Below, piece after piece: positions 54,814 through 64,000 of a stretch of 64,000 bases of DNA. This DNA comes from Plenodomus lindquistii. Its lineage: Eukaryota > Ascomycota > Dothideomycetes > Pleosporales > Leptosphaeriaceae. Below the pieces are notes generated by a model, which worked only from the letters and a program-made list of their open reading frames with translations, had not been told where the DNA came from and did not search any database. A program made the translations under genes and the position numbers. Location: assembly GCA_025504975.1 (NCBI GenBank), contig JANUWI010000005.1, positions 682,001 to 746,000 on the forward strand, read 5' to 3'. Position 1 is the first letter of the stretch. Every line of letters begins with the position of its first letter.

Positions 54814-56236
54814 ATGATGATCTGCCCTCCGTTTCTAGAAAAGCTTGCCACACTTACGTTCTTCCTACTCTACGTCAATAGCCTCGTTATATCTTCGATA
54901 GATAGACGACAGGATGCGTCGCATTGGATCAACACGTGGACAAGCATGCCTCAATTAGTAGAGTCCAGCAATATGCCACCCTCTCCCTACGTCAGTTGCA
55001 GCTCTATTAGCCTTCGACCTTACGACTTACGACCAGTAGAGCTCAGGTGGCGTACTCAGGGACGCAACGCTTCGCCAAACATTGCATATGTCTGTCGGTG
55101 CCCCCAAGATTAAAGTTGCCATCTCAAATACATTTGGAGGATCCGATCTCCCTATTACCGCAGGTTCTGTAGGTCTCCCTATTGGTGGGGCTGCAGGGGT
55201 GAGCGGAATCCAGGCATCGCCCTTGGCTGCTATCACGGTGGGAGGGAAGAGTACCTTCACTGTGCCTCGCGGCCAAGTAGTGGTCAGTGATGAGATAGCC
55301 TTCGAGGTACAAGAGCAAAGCATGATCACCATCAGTCTATACAGCCAGCAAGGCCAGAGTGGAAGCAGTATCACTGGACATCCAGGAAGCAGGACGACAA
55401 GCTGGTTTGCTAGTGGCAATAAAGTCAATGCGACGACGCTCTCAGGCAGCGCTTCCAGCATCCACTGGTAGGTCGTGATAGGGAGCCGAGCTCATGTTCA
55501 TGTGACCCTAACAGCATCACAGGTACTTCGTCAGCGCCGTACAAGCCTTAGTCCCTTCCGATACTCGCTCTTTGATTATTCTTGGCGACAGTATCACCGA
55601 TGGTAGAGGCTCCGACGACAACAAGAACAACAGGTAGAAACGATATATTGTTCGCAACACGATATACTAACACACGTCAGATGGCCAGACCTGGTTCTCA
55701 AACGCCTTCAGACTTCCAACTACACCAACGTCGCTGTGTGCAATCAAGCAGCAGGTGGAAACACCGTTCTGAGCGGAGGTCTTGGCCCAACACTGCTCAC
55801 TCGCTACAAACGCGACGCCATCGATCAGCCTGGTGTCAAATGGGTCATGATATTCGAAGGCGTCAATGACATTGGCGGTGGCGCAAATAGTGCCGGAACG
55901 CAAACTTCGATCGGCGACCAGCTCATCCGGGCCTTCACTCAAATCGTCGCAGACGCAAAGAAAGCTGGTCTCGTTACTATCGGAGGCACCATTACTCCAT
56001 TCGGCGGTAACAGCTACCAAGGTACTGAGCGCGAAAAGACGAGGAAGAGAGTGAATAAGTGGATACTGGAGAGCAAGACCTTCGACTACACTGTTGATCT
56101 TGCGGGCATAGTTGCAAACAAGAACAATGTCGAGCAGTTGGATCCGAAGTACAACGGGGGCGATGGCCTTCATCCAAATGTAGCTGGATATCAGGCCATT
56201 GCGGACGCTTTCCCTGTCAACATCTTCAAGACCTAG
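54814..56236 (+). CDS. Secreted SGNH/GDSL-type esterase
   Basis: Extracellular ester hydrolase, 423 residues from exons 54814-54990, 55040-55467, 55523-55633 and 55681-56236 with consistent phases. The N-terminus has a signal peptide (LATLTFFLLYVNSLVISS). The first domain is beta-rich: VLRDATLRQTLHMSVG, IKVAISNTFGGSDLPITAGS and the V-x-V repeats typical of the N-terminal part of these fungal proteins. The SGNH blocks follow: catalytic Ser in ILGDSITDGRG (about residue 225), AAGGNTVLSGGLG (block II/III Gly), FEGVNDIGG (Asn) and DGLHPNVAGYQ (Asp and His of the triad). Relatives act on polysaccharide or lipid esters; the substrate is not readable. The intron 1 donor is GTCAGT, a little weak, but the join gives NMPPSPY-SSGGVLRDATL, as expected for the family. 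Confidence 0.9.
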
Positions 56237-56428
56237 AATGGGTCTTAAACTTTGATCTGATACTGAGCATGATAACAAATGAGGCAATCTTCAAGTTATT
56301 TTCCATATCTGCGTCATCTCGTCCTGTGTATATGCATGTCCACATACACAGATCAATAGCATCAGGTCTAATGAAGTCCTGTATGGCTGCCAAGCCTGAA
56401 GCAAGTTGAAAACTCCTCCCCCATCGCT

Positions 56429-57151
56429 CTAACGCAATCCGCTGTTGATACATTGCGTTGCCCAGTCCGCGAGCCATACCCTCAGCTCATCCCATCGTGT
56501 CATTCTTCCCCGCACATACGCCAGGTACGCTTGTAAGGCGTGTTGTGCCTTTCCCTCGCGTTCGTCATCTCCCAGATAGTTGAGCACGTCCCTTGTCCTG
56601 ACTTCAGTAGCCTTCTCCGTGTCCTCTGCCTTGTGAAATTCCTGTTCTAGCTGCGTCTTCAAGGGTCCCGCAGGCATGGTTTCAATCACATCGGCTACGA
56701 AGAGACGCAGCGTGCGAATGGCACTTGATTGAGTAACCTGTGGTCCGGATATGGCATGTGCTGCGGTTTGCGCGTCTCCATAGACTTTCAGGTAGTCGAC
56801 GACGTGACTTGTGCCGGGTGACATCTGGATGAACTCCTTGATACTGACGTTGAGCTCCGCGATGGCGTCCTCGAATGATTTCTTGGTCTCCGCGCAACGA
56901 TTTTGCAATTGGAGTAGCCAGCCGAGCATCGCGATACGATCCAAGGTGTCGAGGTCAGGCCACTCGCGGTGTACGACTCCGATATCTTGAGTACCGTTTC
57001 TAAGCCACTCTGCGAAAGCGGGCTTGTGCATTGAGACTGCGTCTTCCATGTCGGTGCGGGTAGGAAACATTGGTTTCGAAATCTGTATTGAATACGATTG
57101 CTCTCGAGAGCCACGGTTGTCGTTGACAGTCACAAGATTGCGAACTTCCAT
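56429..57151 (-). CDS. Hypothetical helical protein
   Basis: 240 residues from the first ATG (57151) of an open frame that extends upstream to 57247 without an earlier ATG; a CACAG-like acceptor near 57230 means an upstream exon is possible. The sequence is mostly predicted helix: LDRIAMLGWLLQLQNRCAET, KSFEDAIAELNVSIKEFIQM, LRLFVADVIETMPAGPLKTQ, EQEFHKAEDTEKATEVRTRD and a Trp-rich C-terminal helix (MTRWDELRVWLADWATQCI). No known motif, signal peptide or membrane segment. Its stop lies about 190 bp from that of the convergent esterase gene. Confidence 0.58.
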   Translation of the reverse strand: MEVRNLVTVNDNRGSREQSYSIQISKPMFPTRTDMEDAVSMHKPAFAEWLRNGTQDIGVVHREWPDLDTLDRIAMLGWLLQLQNRCAETKKSFEDAIAELNVSIKEFIQMSPGTSHVVDYLKVYGDAQTAAHAISGPQVTQSSAIRTLRLFVADVIETMPAGPLKTQLEQEFHKAEDTEKATEVRTRDVLNYLGDDEREGKAQHALQAYLAYVRGRMTRWDELRVWLADWATQCINSGLR

Positions 57152-57462
57152 AGGTTGTGAAATGATAGGGTCGGCGGTCAAGTCAGGCAATGGTTGAAAG
57201 AGGCAGCAGGTTTTGCGTTCTACGAGCAGGGCTGTGGTGAAGTGCAAAAGTCATGGGACGCCCCCGCATGAGTCTCTCACTTAGTAGTGAAGGTGAAGTG
57301 GGTCACAGCCTTCACTTGAAGTAGTAAATCCGGCGAACAATCGCTTCAGGGTAATAGAGAATGCTTTTGACGACAAATTGGAACTGCGCCGCGTGATTCA
57401 GAGTGCTCGTGAGAACGTAGCAAACTTCTTGTTGCTTATAGCCACACTTTCCTGCATTTATC
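57152..57462. other. Divergent intergenic region
   Basis: 311 bp between two divergent hypothetical genes; no further feature. Confidence 0.45.
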
Positions 57463-58077
57463 ATGATTGTGGTCACAATCACTAGCAATTTTGTGAGCGC
57501 TAAAACAATCCGAAAATCGCGACCACTTTCCGCACGATCAAAATCTCCAATGGATAGCGATGAGCTCACATCAAGCGACGGCGAAAGGCTCCCAGACACC
57601 ACCACAACATTTCGCGCCGCTCATCTTGACATACCAATCGACCCTCGTAACCAACCTCCTGAAACCAGCAGTTCATTCAAGTTCCTGCGAATACAAACCA
57701 AGATAGCGTGGGATGCACTGGAAGCCGCAGGAAGGGAGCTTCTTACCGTAGAAAGCCAAGTCGAAGCAGACATGTCCGTCTACGTACGTGAGAGGAGAAC
57801 GACATACGATGAGTATGAATCACACAGAAACTCTCTCATACTTCAGACATTTCCAGGAGTCATAGACATAGCCGAGAGCTGTTCTCGCGACATGGCTGTG
57901 CTTATTGGGAAGCTGAAGGATGCCGTGAGCAAAGAACCGACGACGTTGGAAGCACGGGCGGCGACTGCTATCGACATTCCCATCATTAAAAATTGCTCGA
58001 AGGCTATTTTGGACATTATTGATATTACAAAATTCCAGCTTGCGCAGGCGAAGCGTCAGTCAGATCTTGAGCGATGA
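57463..58077 (+). CDS. Hypothetical helical protein
   Basis: Intronless frame of 204 residues. Two start codons are possible: 57463 (adds a basic Ser/Thr-rich leader, MIVVTITSNFVSAKTIRKSR) and 57550 (MDSDELTSSDGE, 175 residues). The N-terminal third is polar and disordered. The rest is helical: KIAWDALEAAGRELLTVESQ, VRERRTTYDEYESHRNSL, DIAESCSRDMAVLIGKLKDA and a final AILDIIDITKFQLAQAKRQS. The low hydrophobicity and regular heptad-like spacing suggest a coiled coil. No recognised family. It is convergent with the long basic coiled-coil gene that follows; whether the two act together cannot be judged. Confidence 0.55.
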   Translation: MIVVTITSNFVSAKTIRKSRPLSARSKSPMDSDELTSSDGERLPDTTTTFRAAHLDIPIDPRNQPPETSSSFKFLRIQTKIAWDALEAAGRELLTVESQVEADMSVYVRERRTTYDEYESHRNSLILQTFPGVIDIAESCSRDMAVLIGKLKDAVSKEPTTLEARAATAIDIPIIKNCSKAILDIIDITKFQLAQAKRQSDLER

Positions 58078-58419
58078 GGCTGGATCCTTGTAAGGGTCAA
58101 TCGAGACCCATTTCATGAACTCGTAGCAACACGTTTTCATTCATGGAATGCTTTTTGTCTACTCTAGGTACAAACAACAGATAGATGAGTATAGTACCTT
58201 CGCGATTCAAGGGTGCGTAGATCCATCGCCAGGCAAACATTTTGTACTCTAAGATTAAGCTCCAAAGATATGAGTACACAATGATGGATTACCAATGTCT
58301 CACACATCCAGCTCTACATCTCAGACAGGCGTGCAGAATCTACTCGCGATGAGGTGAGTTTCTGAATTCAGGCCATTCCCTCCATCGTCAATTAGCAGGT
58401 CTCATAGCATGCGAGACAA
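58078..58419. other. Convergent 3' intergenic stretch
   Basis: 342 bp between two stop codons; no gene seen. Confidence 0.45.
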
Positions 58420-60082
58420 TCAGACTCCCTTAGGAAGAGCAATCTTCCGGGCGATCATCGACCTCTTCACAGGGCCACGCCCTTCATCGTGATCATCACG
58501 CTTGCGTTTCTCTCCATTACCAGGTGCGGTGCCTGAGCGAGCGCGATTCCTCGTAGACGGTGTTCCGCCACCAGAGCTGCGACGTCTACCTGATCAAACG
58601 ATGTTGTTGATGTCGCCGCCCTCCATGGCATTGGGCACGCTACGGTCTTGGTCTCCTCCGGTTGCGATGGGGGTGTATGTGGCTTTCGGTACCTTCTTGT
58701 TCGACTTCTCGTCATCAACGAACGATTTTACGTTGTCTATTTTTAATGCAGAAGCTTCGATGGATACTTTCAGTACCGCCTTGGCTTTCGTCTCCTCTTC
58801 GCGCTGTTTTTGACGTTCCCTCTGCTCCCGCACGGACAATTTGCGCGCGACGCCAGGTTCTCCTGCTTGACGCAAGCCTTTACGGCCATCCTTTGCGGTT
58901 CCTTTCTTCTGCATGGGTCGGATGACAGCGCCGCTATCGTTAGACAAGCCCGTTGACGGGGTGGGCTCATGTGGTTTTGAGCTTGGTAAGCTTGGCTGTT
59001 TCGTGATTCCTGCATCAGAGAGATTTGTAGGTTTAGTGGTATAGCCACTGCCCACAGGTGGTTCTTGTCCGAACGCTTTCGAGACCTCGTTATTCAGGAG
59101 AGGCTGGCGCTTCTTGGGAATCCCCTTCCGGCGAGCGACTTCAACTGCGGCTGCCTCTGTCTTCTTGGTCGGCTTGGCACGGCTGCTCGTGGTAGCCTTC
59201 TGGCTAGCAGGTACTTTCTGGACTCTGCTGGTGGCAATTCCGGTCTTCTTTGGTGCGTTCAATGAGCGCAACACAGTCACGGTCTTCATGCGGATTTTCC
59301 CGTTTCTGTTGGAGGGAGGCGCATTCGTCTCCTGTTGCTTCCTTGTGTGGCTGGCTGGAGTCTCATTGGTCTTTATCACCGCCGCCACCTCCTGCTTCTG
59401 TGGGTCTTCTATCGCCTGAGCTTTACGCTCTGATCGAAGTTGCGCAGCGACGATCCCAATTGAGGACGGCTTCGGCGCGCGTGCTATAGCACTCTTGACC
59501 TCAACGTTTGCAGTACTTGACTCTTGGCTGATCGAAATGTCTTTTGTCTGATCAGATAAGTTAGTCGAGCTCCTTCAAGGATCCGAACGTGCTTACCTTC
59601 TTAGTCGGGGCGTTTGTGGTGAAGATGTTGGTCGAAATCTTTTCCAATAGGTCACGGATTTTCATGTCCGGCTCAGCAACTTCGAGGCACTCTACAAGCT
59701 GAAGGAGAATCTTTTCTTGTACTTGCCGAGCCTCGGGTACAACGACATCGGTTTTGAGGGACTCAATCATACGTTGAGCATGTTGTGCCTCCTTCTGGGT
59801 AACGGCGAGCTGCTTCACGATAATAGCGCGGCTTCCGTCGAGATCACCGACAAGCTCGGCAAGCCTTGTGGAGTGACTCAACGTCGCGGTGGATCTTGAC
59901 GCCCTGAACAATGTGGCATGTACAGTCGCCAGCTCGCAAGCGCGCGTCTCTTTAGTAGCAAGCACATGCTCCCAGACTGAAGATTGCACTTCCCGATTCG
60001 TGCAGGATCTTGGAGGCATTGATTCTGCGCGATCAGTCAAGGTGTTGGTGGGACCTGCGACAGCGGCGCTTGCTGTGTTCAT
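58420..60082 (-). CDS. Hypothetical nuclear-type protein: coiled coil plus long basic tail
   Basis: Exon 1 (60082-59597) and exon 2 (from 59547) join through a 49-nt GTAAGC...ATCAG intron with a GACTAAC branch. Exon 2 reads to a stop at 58594 (479 residues), but an alternative donor at 58643 (GTAGCG) and acceptor at 58590 keep phase and lead to RRRSSGGGTPSTRNRARSG, EKRKRDDHDEG and a stop at 58420 (519 residues); I prefer that form because the composition continues. The N-terminal third is a coiled coil (ELVGDLDGSRAIIVKQLAVT, QHAQRMIESLKTD, LQLVECLEVAEPDMKIRDLL). The rest is Lys/Ser/Pro-rich and disordered with KKTEAAAVEVARRKGIPKKR, a SVREQRERQKQREEETKAKA helix and several basic NLS-like clusters. 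A chromosome- or microtubule-associated role would fit such a layout, but this is inference from composition only. Confidence 0.6.
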
Positions 60083-61567
60083 GTTTCCGGTATCAGTCGT
60101 GATGATGGCGCAGGTACGGCTGTACGCCGTAACCAAATGTAACGATGGTGGAAGCTGAAGGGTGTCGAGTATGGAATCGGTATGCGTTTGAGAAATAGCA
60201 AGTGTTGTGGTGTGGTGGAAGGGAAAGAAAGGTGACGCGGGGTCAGAAGGGTACCTAAACACCAAACACGAGCGCGTGTGAAAAAGAACGCGACGCGTAC
60301 GTGAGAAGACCAATGCGACGGATCCTGCTATTGAGCCAATTAGCAGGACCGTGACTTGTGGCCCGCGCGGGGTGGACAGATAGTAAGTGAAAGTGAAAGA
60401 GGTACGCAGCTTGGCGGGACGAGGCTGCCATAATGTAAGGGTATAGGATAGGAAAACGCCGCGAAGACAGTACCAGTGATGTTTCGACATTATATAGAGT
60501 CTTTAAGGTCGTACTTCTGATGCTTTCTGCTGCATCAAGTGCTATCGCTCAACAAAATAGCGAAGGGGAGAAAGCAGGGGGTTGATTCACCCGTACAATT
60601 GAGCTGCAATACGGACGCTGGCAGAAGAAATCCCGACTTTGAGGAAATATGTGCGGCGCATCTGCGACATTCGATCCATTAGAGACTCCAAGCTATTTAC
60701 GTAGATGGCTCCAGAACACACTGTAGCGCTTGGTTCTCGTAGCTTCATCATCTCCGCATGTACTTCCCGCGGCGTCCAGCTGGGTTCACAGGTCTAGGCA
60801 TATGGCAATGCACTCCGTCTCGGGCTCCATTGAGATGCTGCGTCCGATGATGCGCCCGTGGTATTGCTCCCCCTATGACAGCAGTACTCTTCTCCTGCGA
60901 TCCATGATGTGTCAAAAAGATGTTGACGCTCCAACGGCCGTTGGGTCGCACTCCCAGAATGCATGATACCGCAAAAACTGGACAAATATGTGCTCTTGCT
61001 ATCCAAAGAATCGGCAAAAGCCTTTGGACTGTGAACCTGTGTGGAAAAGTTGTGACATGTTAGTCGATGGAGAGAATGATCTGTACTTCTCTGACCGACA
61101 TAATGTGCTGCTTCTAGATTGACAGTGAATGTTAAAGTGAAACGTTTCCTACAGTCAGGATGCAGGGAAGGAGATGGACAGTCATCCAAGCTTGCTGTAT
61201 AGACAAGAGCACCCCAATCAGCGTAATGATGTCGAGCGACCGTTGATGTTCGTGGCGATAAGTATTAGAGTCCTAGAAAACTCACAATCTCAAGATGCCA
61301 TAGCTCTTCAAACTTCGAGCTAGCGCTGTGCTGGGCGTCTCTTGAGGTTATGCGGTGTGGATGGAGACATGCGGTGACGTTTGGAATCAAGGATGAAATC
61401 CAGGGTCCAATCAGATCTGAGCCAGCGCGGAATCGGGCCACATCTCGGCTTGGCATTTTCCCCACAAAGAACATCATGGCATTACCGCAACCCCCGCCGG
61501 AGCCATTGTTGTACTCTTCCATACTGAAACTATCTCAAAAGTCCTTCTTCGCTATACATCTCTCATC
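60083..61567. other. Gene-free divergent promoter region
   Basis: 1.5 kb between the coiled-coil gene (minus) and FKBP2 (plus). A CCAAT box at about 61408 could serve the isomerase gene. No gene supported. Confidence 0.5.
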
Positions 61568-62082
61568 ATGAAGGTTGCCATCGTTTTCGCATTGGCCACG
61601 GCCGCATTCGCCGATATCATCAACAACGACGTCAGTAGCACAATGTTCACCGCTTTGACGACAGTACAATACTGATATACGCGAACAGCACCTCAAGACC
61701 GAGGTCGTCACTCCCGCTGAGTGCTCCCGCAAGACCAAGGCTGGCGACAAGATCAAGGTCCACTACCGCGGCACCCTCACCGATGGCAGCGAGTTCGATG
61801 CCTCATACAACCGCGGCGACCCCCTCGAGTTCACCGTTGGCCAGGGTCAGGTTATCAAGGGTTGGGATCAGGGTCTTCTCGATATGTGCCCTGGTGAGAA
61901 GAGGAAGCTCACCATTCAACCCGAGTGGGCCTATGGCAGCCGTGGCGCAGGACCCATTCCTGCCAACAGCGTGTTGAGTATGTCATGGTCACGTTCATCC
62001 TAGTTTGGTCTTATGCTAACAGTCGTCAGTTTTTGAATCCGAGTTGGTATCTATCCACGGTGTCAAGAAGGATGAGCTATAG
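61568..62082 (+). CDS. FKBP2: FKBP-type peptidyl-prolyl isomerase of the ER (FKBP2)
   Basis: ER-lumenal proline isomerase assisting protein folding; FK506-binding family. Exons 61568-61630, 61689-61977 and 62030-62082 give 134 residues, the normal size. A cleavable signal peptide ([15 protein letters not shown]) is followed by one FKBP domain with the active-site residues in [60 protein letters not shown] and the closing ESELVSI strand. The protein ends in KKDEL, a classical ER retention signal, encoded after the second intron (exon 3 supplies the last 17 residues). Introns are 58 and 52 nt with GTCAGT and GTATGT donors; the downstream CGTCAG acceptor was chosen over AACAG because only it preserves the frame. 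C-ending codons dominate, as expected of a highly expressed gene. Confidence 0.95.
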
Positions 62083-62676
62083 ACGTTGTGAGAACTATGC
62101 AGAGATACGACAATCGCTACGACTTGATGTCAAGGTGCCATTGCGGTTACCGAGCAGCATAAAAACGAAATAATGAACAGTATATATCAGATGCTACAAC
62201 GCGAAGAGATTTGATATATGCGCTCTATATATGCATGAAGCACTACATTGTAACAATATCCCACAACCGGCCCCACTCCTCTCGTTGAGCGCTGGCGCGT
62301 TCCAATGTGCACCGGCCGCCAATTATATCGCCCCCTTACAATCACGGACTGAATATATTCCATGTCTGTCTTCCTATACGTCGCTCAACACATTCCTACT
62401 CTGGTACACCATGCGCAGAACAGGGGTTGCGCAACGCGCTAGGAATATATTCGCTCCCACGGCACCGAAAATATCACAGAGCAGAACCTCGAGCTCTATA
62501 TAATGCTTCCAGCACTCCTGCTTCTTCTCTTGCTCCCCAGCCATCTGTATCTTCAGTGCTAAGCTGTTAAGCTTTTGTCTCCATACACGACTACACGTAC
62601 GACCACCGCGCAAAGACCTCCATCTTTGCACATAATCTGGTTGCACTGTGCCTTACGCATACAACCTACCATCAAG
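62083..62676. other. Intergenic
   Basis: 594 bp, with a TATA-rich 3' flank of the FKBP2 gene (62180-62240). No gene supported before the ATG at 62677. Confidence 0.45.
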
Positions 62677-63312
62677 ATGGCACCAAAGATGAGCGGATTT
62701 CTTAAGAAGCTTAACAACAATAACATGGCGCCTCAAGTTGCGCCGGTCACCGGATGTGTCAAGAAAGCCAGGGTAGCCAACGTGGGCAGCGAGATAAGAC
62801 AGCTCGCAAGTATCGCTGCTGCTACTCAGCAAAAGACCTCAGCCTCAGCTGCAGTACTTCCCTTATCGCCAGCACTTCAAGCCGCTTCTCATCCTGAACG
62901 CAACACCTCTTCAGCCCGCTTGAACGACGACGACAACAACACCAAAGCCCATTCAATCCGCCGCCGCCCCGCTGCACCAATCTCCATCTTCTGAGATCCT
63001 AAATCAGTCAAGGCCCGCGGATCAATTTCCTCTCGCCAGGGCCGTCAAATCAGCACCCTAAACCCTGCTGGCACTCTCTGCAACACTTCTGTCAACGTGG
63101 TTCATTCCCGCACGGTTAACCGGGTGATACATGAGAACAAGAAGATCGCAGCCATTGCACGAAAGCCGCTTCACGAGCAGAAGAAGGTTGAGGCCTGCTG
63201 GAAGAACGAGAGTTTAGATCCTATTGCTCAGCAGAGAAAATCAAGGATAAATACCTTTAGAAGATGCGGAGGGAGGCAGAGGCAGAGGAGGAGGGGAGTG
63301 TTTGTCCGGTAG
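62677..63312 (+). pseudogene. Hypothetical basic protein locus with in-frame TGA
   Basis: ATG 62677 has an excellent context (catcaagATGGC) and opens a 105-codon frame with MAPKMSGFLKKLNNNN, CVKKARVANVGSEIRQLASI and an Arg/Ser-rich end, then meets TGA at 62992-62994. The same frame then continues without a stop for 105 codons to 63312 with similar basic composition (SVKARGSISSRQGRQIST, TVNRVIHENKKIAAIARKPL, EQKKVEACWKNESLDPIA). A neighbouring frame stays coding-like to about 63378 (KMRREAEAEEEGSVCPVG), hinting at a further frameshift or intron. The combination suggests one gene that has acquired a stop and perhaps an indel. The short 105-residue product could still be made. No family recognised. 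Confidence 0.45.
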
Positions 63313-64000
63313 GTAAGTGGAAGCATGATGGGGATGGAGACTGTGACGAGCCTGTAAAGTGTGTTGCGAGGAAGGATTAGGGGGTAGTTCGAGTGTAGAG
63401 GGATTATGGTATTGATGGCAGCATTATGCCTCAAAGACACAACGAGAGTCGCTCAATTTGGCTTTGCATGTAGCATGGTTGTTCAAGAGCTGAACGACAC
63501 AACGCCATTCGAGATCTGCAGTCATGATAATACACCCAGAATTACCCAATACACCACATGGTTTTCGTCCAGATCAGCCACGCCTTAACTCCACTCTACG
63601 CGTACTGAAGCCGAGTTTTTGGAGTCTCCGAAGCCACTGGGTGGTCCGAACGCTGCGTGGCTGTGCCTGAATTTTATGGGCAGACACCCAGAGACGGTGA
63701 GGTTTCTCGTGAAGCCAAAACCTAGTCCGATACTAATCGCCACGTGGGGATTTTCTGGCGTGAACGCTTTCAGGCTCCTTGAAGGCGACAAGGTGACCAC
63801 GCTGCGGCGTCGCATTGCACCTATCAACGGCGGGAAGTATCTCAACGATGAGGAAACCAACTCTTTGGACAACCCTGAGCGGGGAATATAGCCTGGCGGA
63901 GCAAAATCAATCATATTTGACCCGAATTCCGGAGTTCGGTGCAGTCGTATCGAGTGATGATCCGCAGCGGGAAATAAACGCTAGTATTCATCTCATGTCC
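63313..64000. other. Right-edge stretch, no supported gene
   Basis: 688 bp. Overlapping open frames on both strands at 63585-63914 are intriguing but neither shows a recognisable motif or splice signals; the flank is cut by the window edge. Confidence 0.4.

Noticed and set aside
63585..63914. Overlapping open frames on both strands near the right edge
   Set aside because: Neither shows a known domain; antiparallel open frames often shadow each other, and the window ends too soon to judge.

Overview
The window reads as nuclear DNA of a filamentous ascomycete (Pezizomycotina; a Dothideomycete such as a Pleosporales member fits best, but that rank is inferred from gene families, not from a marker). 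The evidence is gene structure: most genes carry 1-5 short introns of about 45-85 nt with GTRNGT-type donors, CTAAC/CTGAC-like branch points and YAG acceptors, and the families are typical of such fungi (Zn2Cys6 regulator, PTH11-like rhodopsin-fold proteins, 2EXR/F-box-like proteins, MFS permeases, cysteine-rich secreted proteins, BBE-type FAD oxidases). I see no rRNA, tRNA, CRISPR array, intact transposon or viral gene. About 32 protein loci are supported; exon joins below were derived by hand from splice signals and reading-frame continuity.

Layout. 0-6 kb: housekeeping block (3' end of mitochondrial EF-G, an ABHD12-like serine hydrolase, a Swc3-like SWR1-complex subunit with a long Q/P-rich tract). 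6.9-15.2 kb: small cysteine-rich secreted protein, two lineage-type unknowns, a DHA1-like MFS exporter, and a conserved zinc-ribbon-like unknown. 16-25 kb: a class-III PLP aminotransferase, a 2EXR-type gene broken by an in-frame TAG, a paraoxonase-like lactonase, an unknown, and a Zn2Cys6 transcription factor. 26-34.5 kb: PTH11-like receptor, secreted FAD oxidoreductase, Dcr2 phosphatase (with a GC-AG intron) and a TRM61-like tRNA methyltransferase with a mitochondrial-type leader. 35-45 kb: two unknowns, two F-box-like genes and an alpha-glucoside-type sugar permease. 46.8-56.2 kb: a secreted cysteine-rich protein locus with an in-frame TAA after the signal peptide, a second PTH11-like receptor, a 2.9 kb gene-free stretch, a cytochrome P450 with a non-consensus heme loop, and a secreted SGNH esterase. 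56.4-64 kb: three unknowns (one long basic coiled-coil protein), the ER prolyl isomerase FKBP2 with a KDEL tail, and a decayed locus.

How the genes relate. Core functions (translation, tRNA modification, chromatin, ER folding, cell-cycle phosphatase) are interleaved with accessory genes for sensing, transport, secretion and small-molecule oxidation. No contiguous biosynthetic cluster with a backbone synthase is visible. The most unusual signals are three loci whose reading frame and splicing are otherwise intact or nearly so but carry one in-frame stop each (TAG 19014-19016, TAA 47288-47286, TGA 62992-62994), a GC-AG intron that is a multiple of three and stop-free, the P450 heme loop lacking its usual arginine, and several non-coding structures (an AT-flanked inverted repeat at 25.7 kb, G-quadruplex motifs at 12.8 and 38.7 kb). 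I did not find a convincing new multi-gene system.
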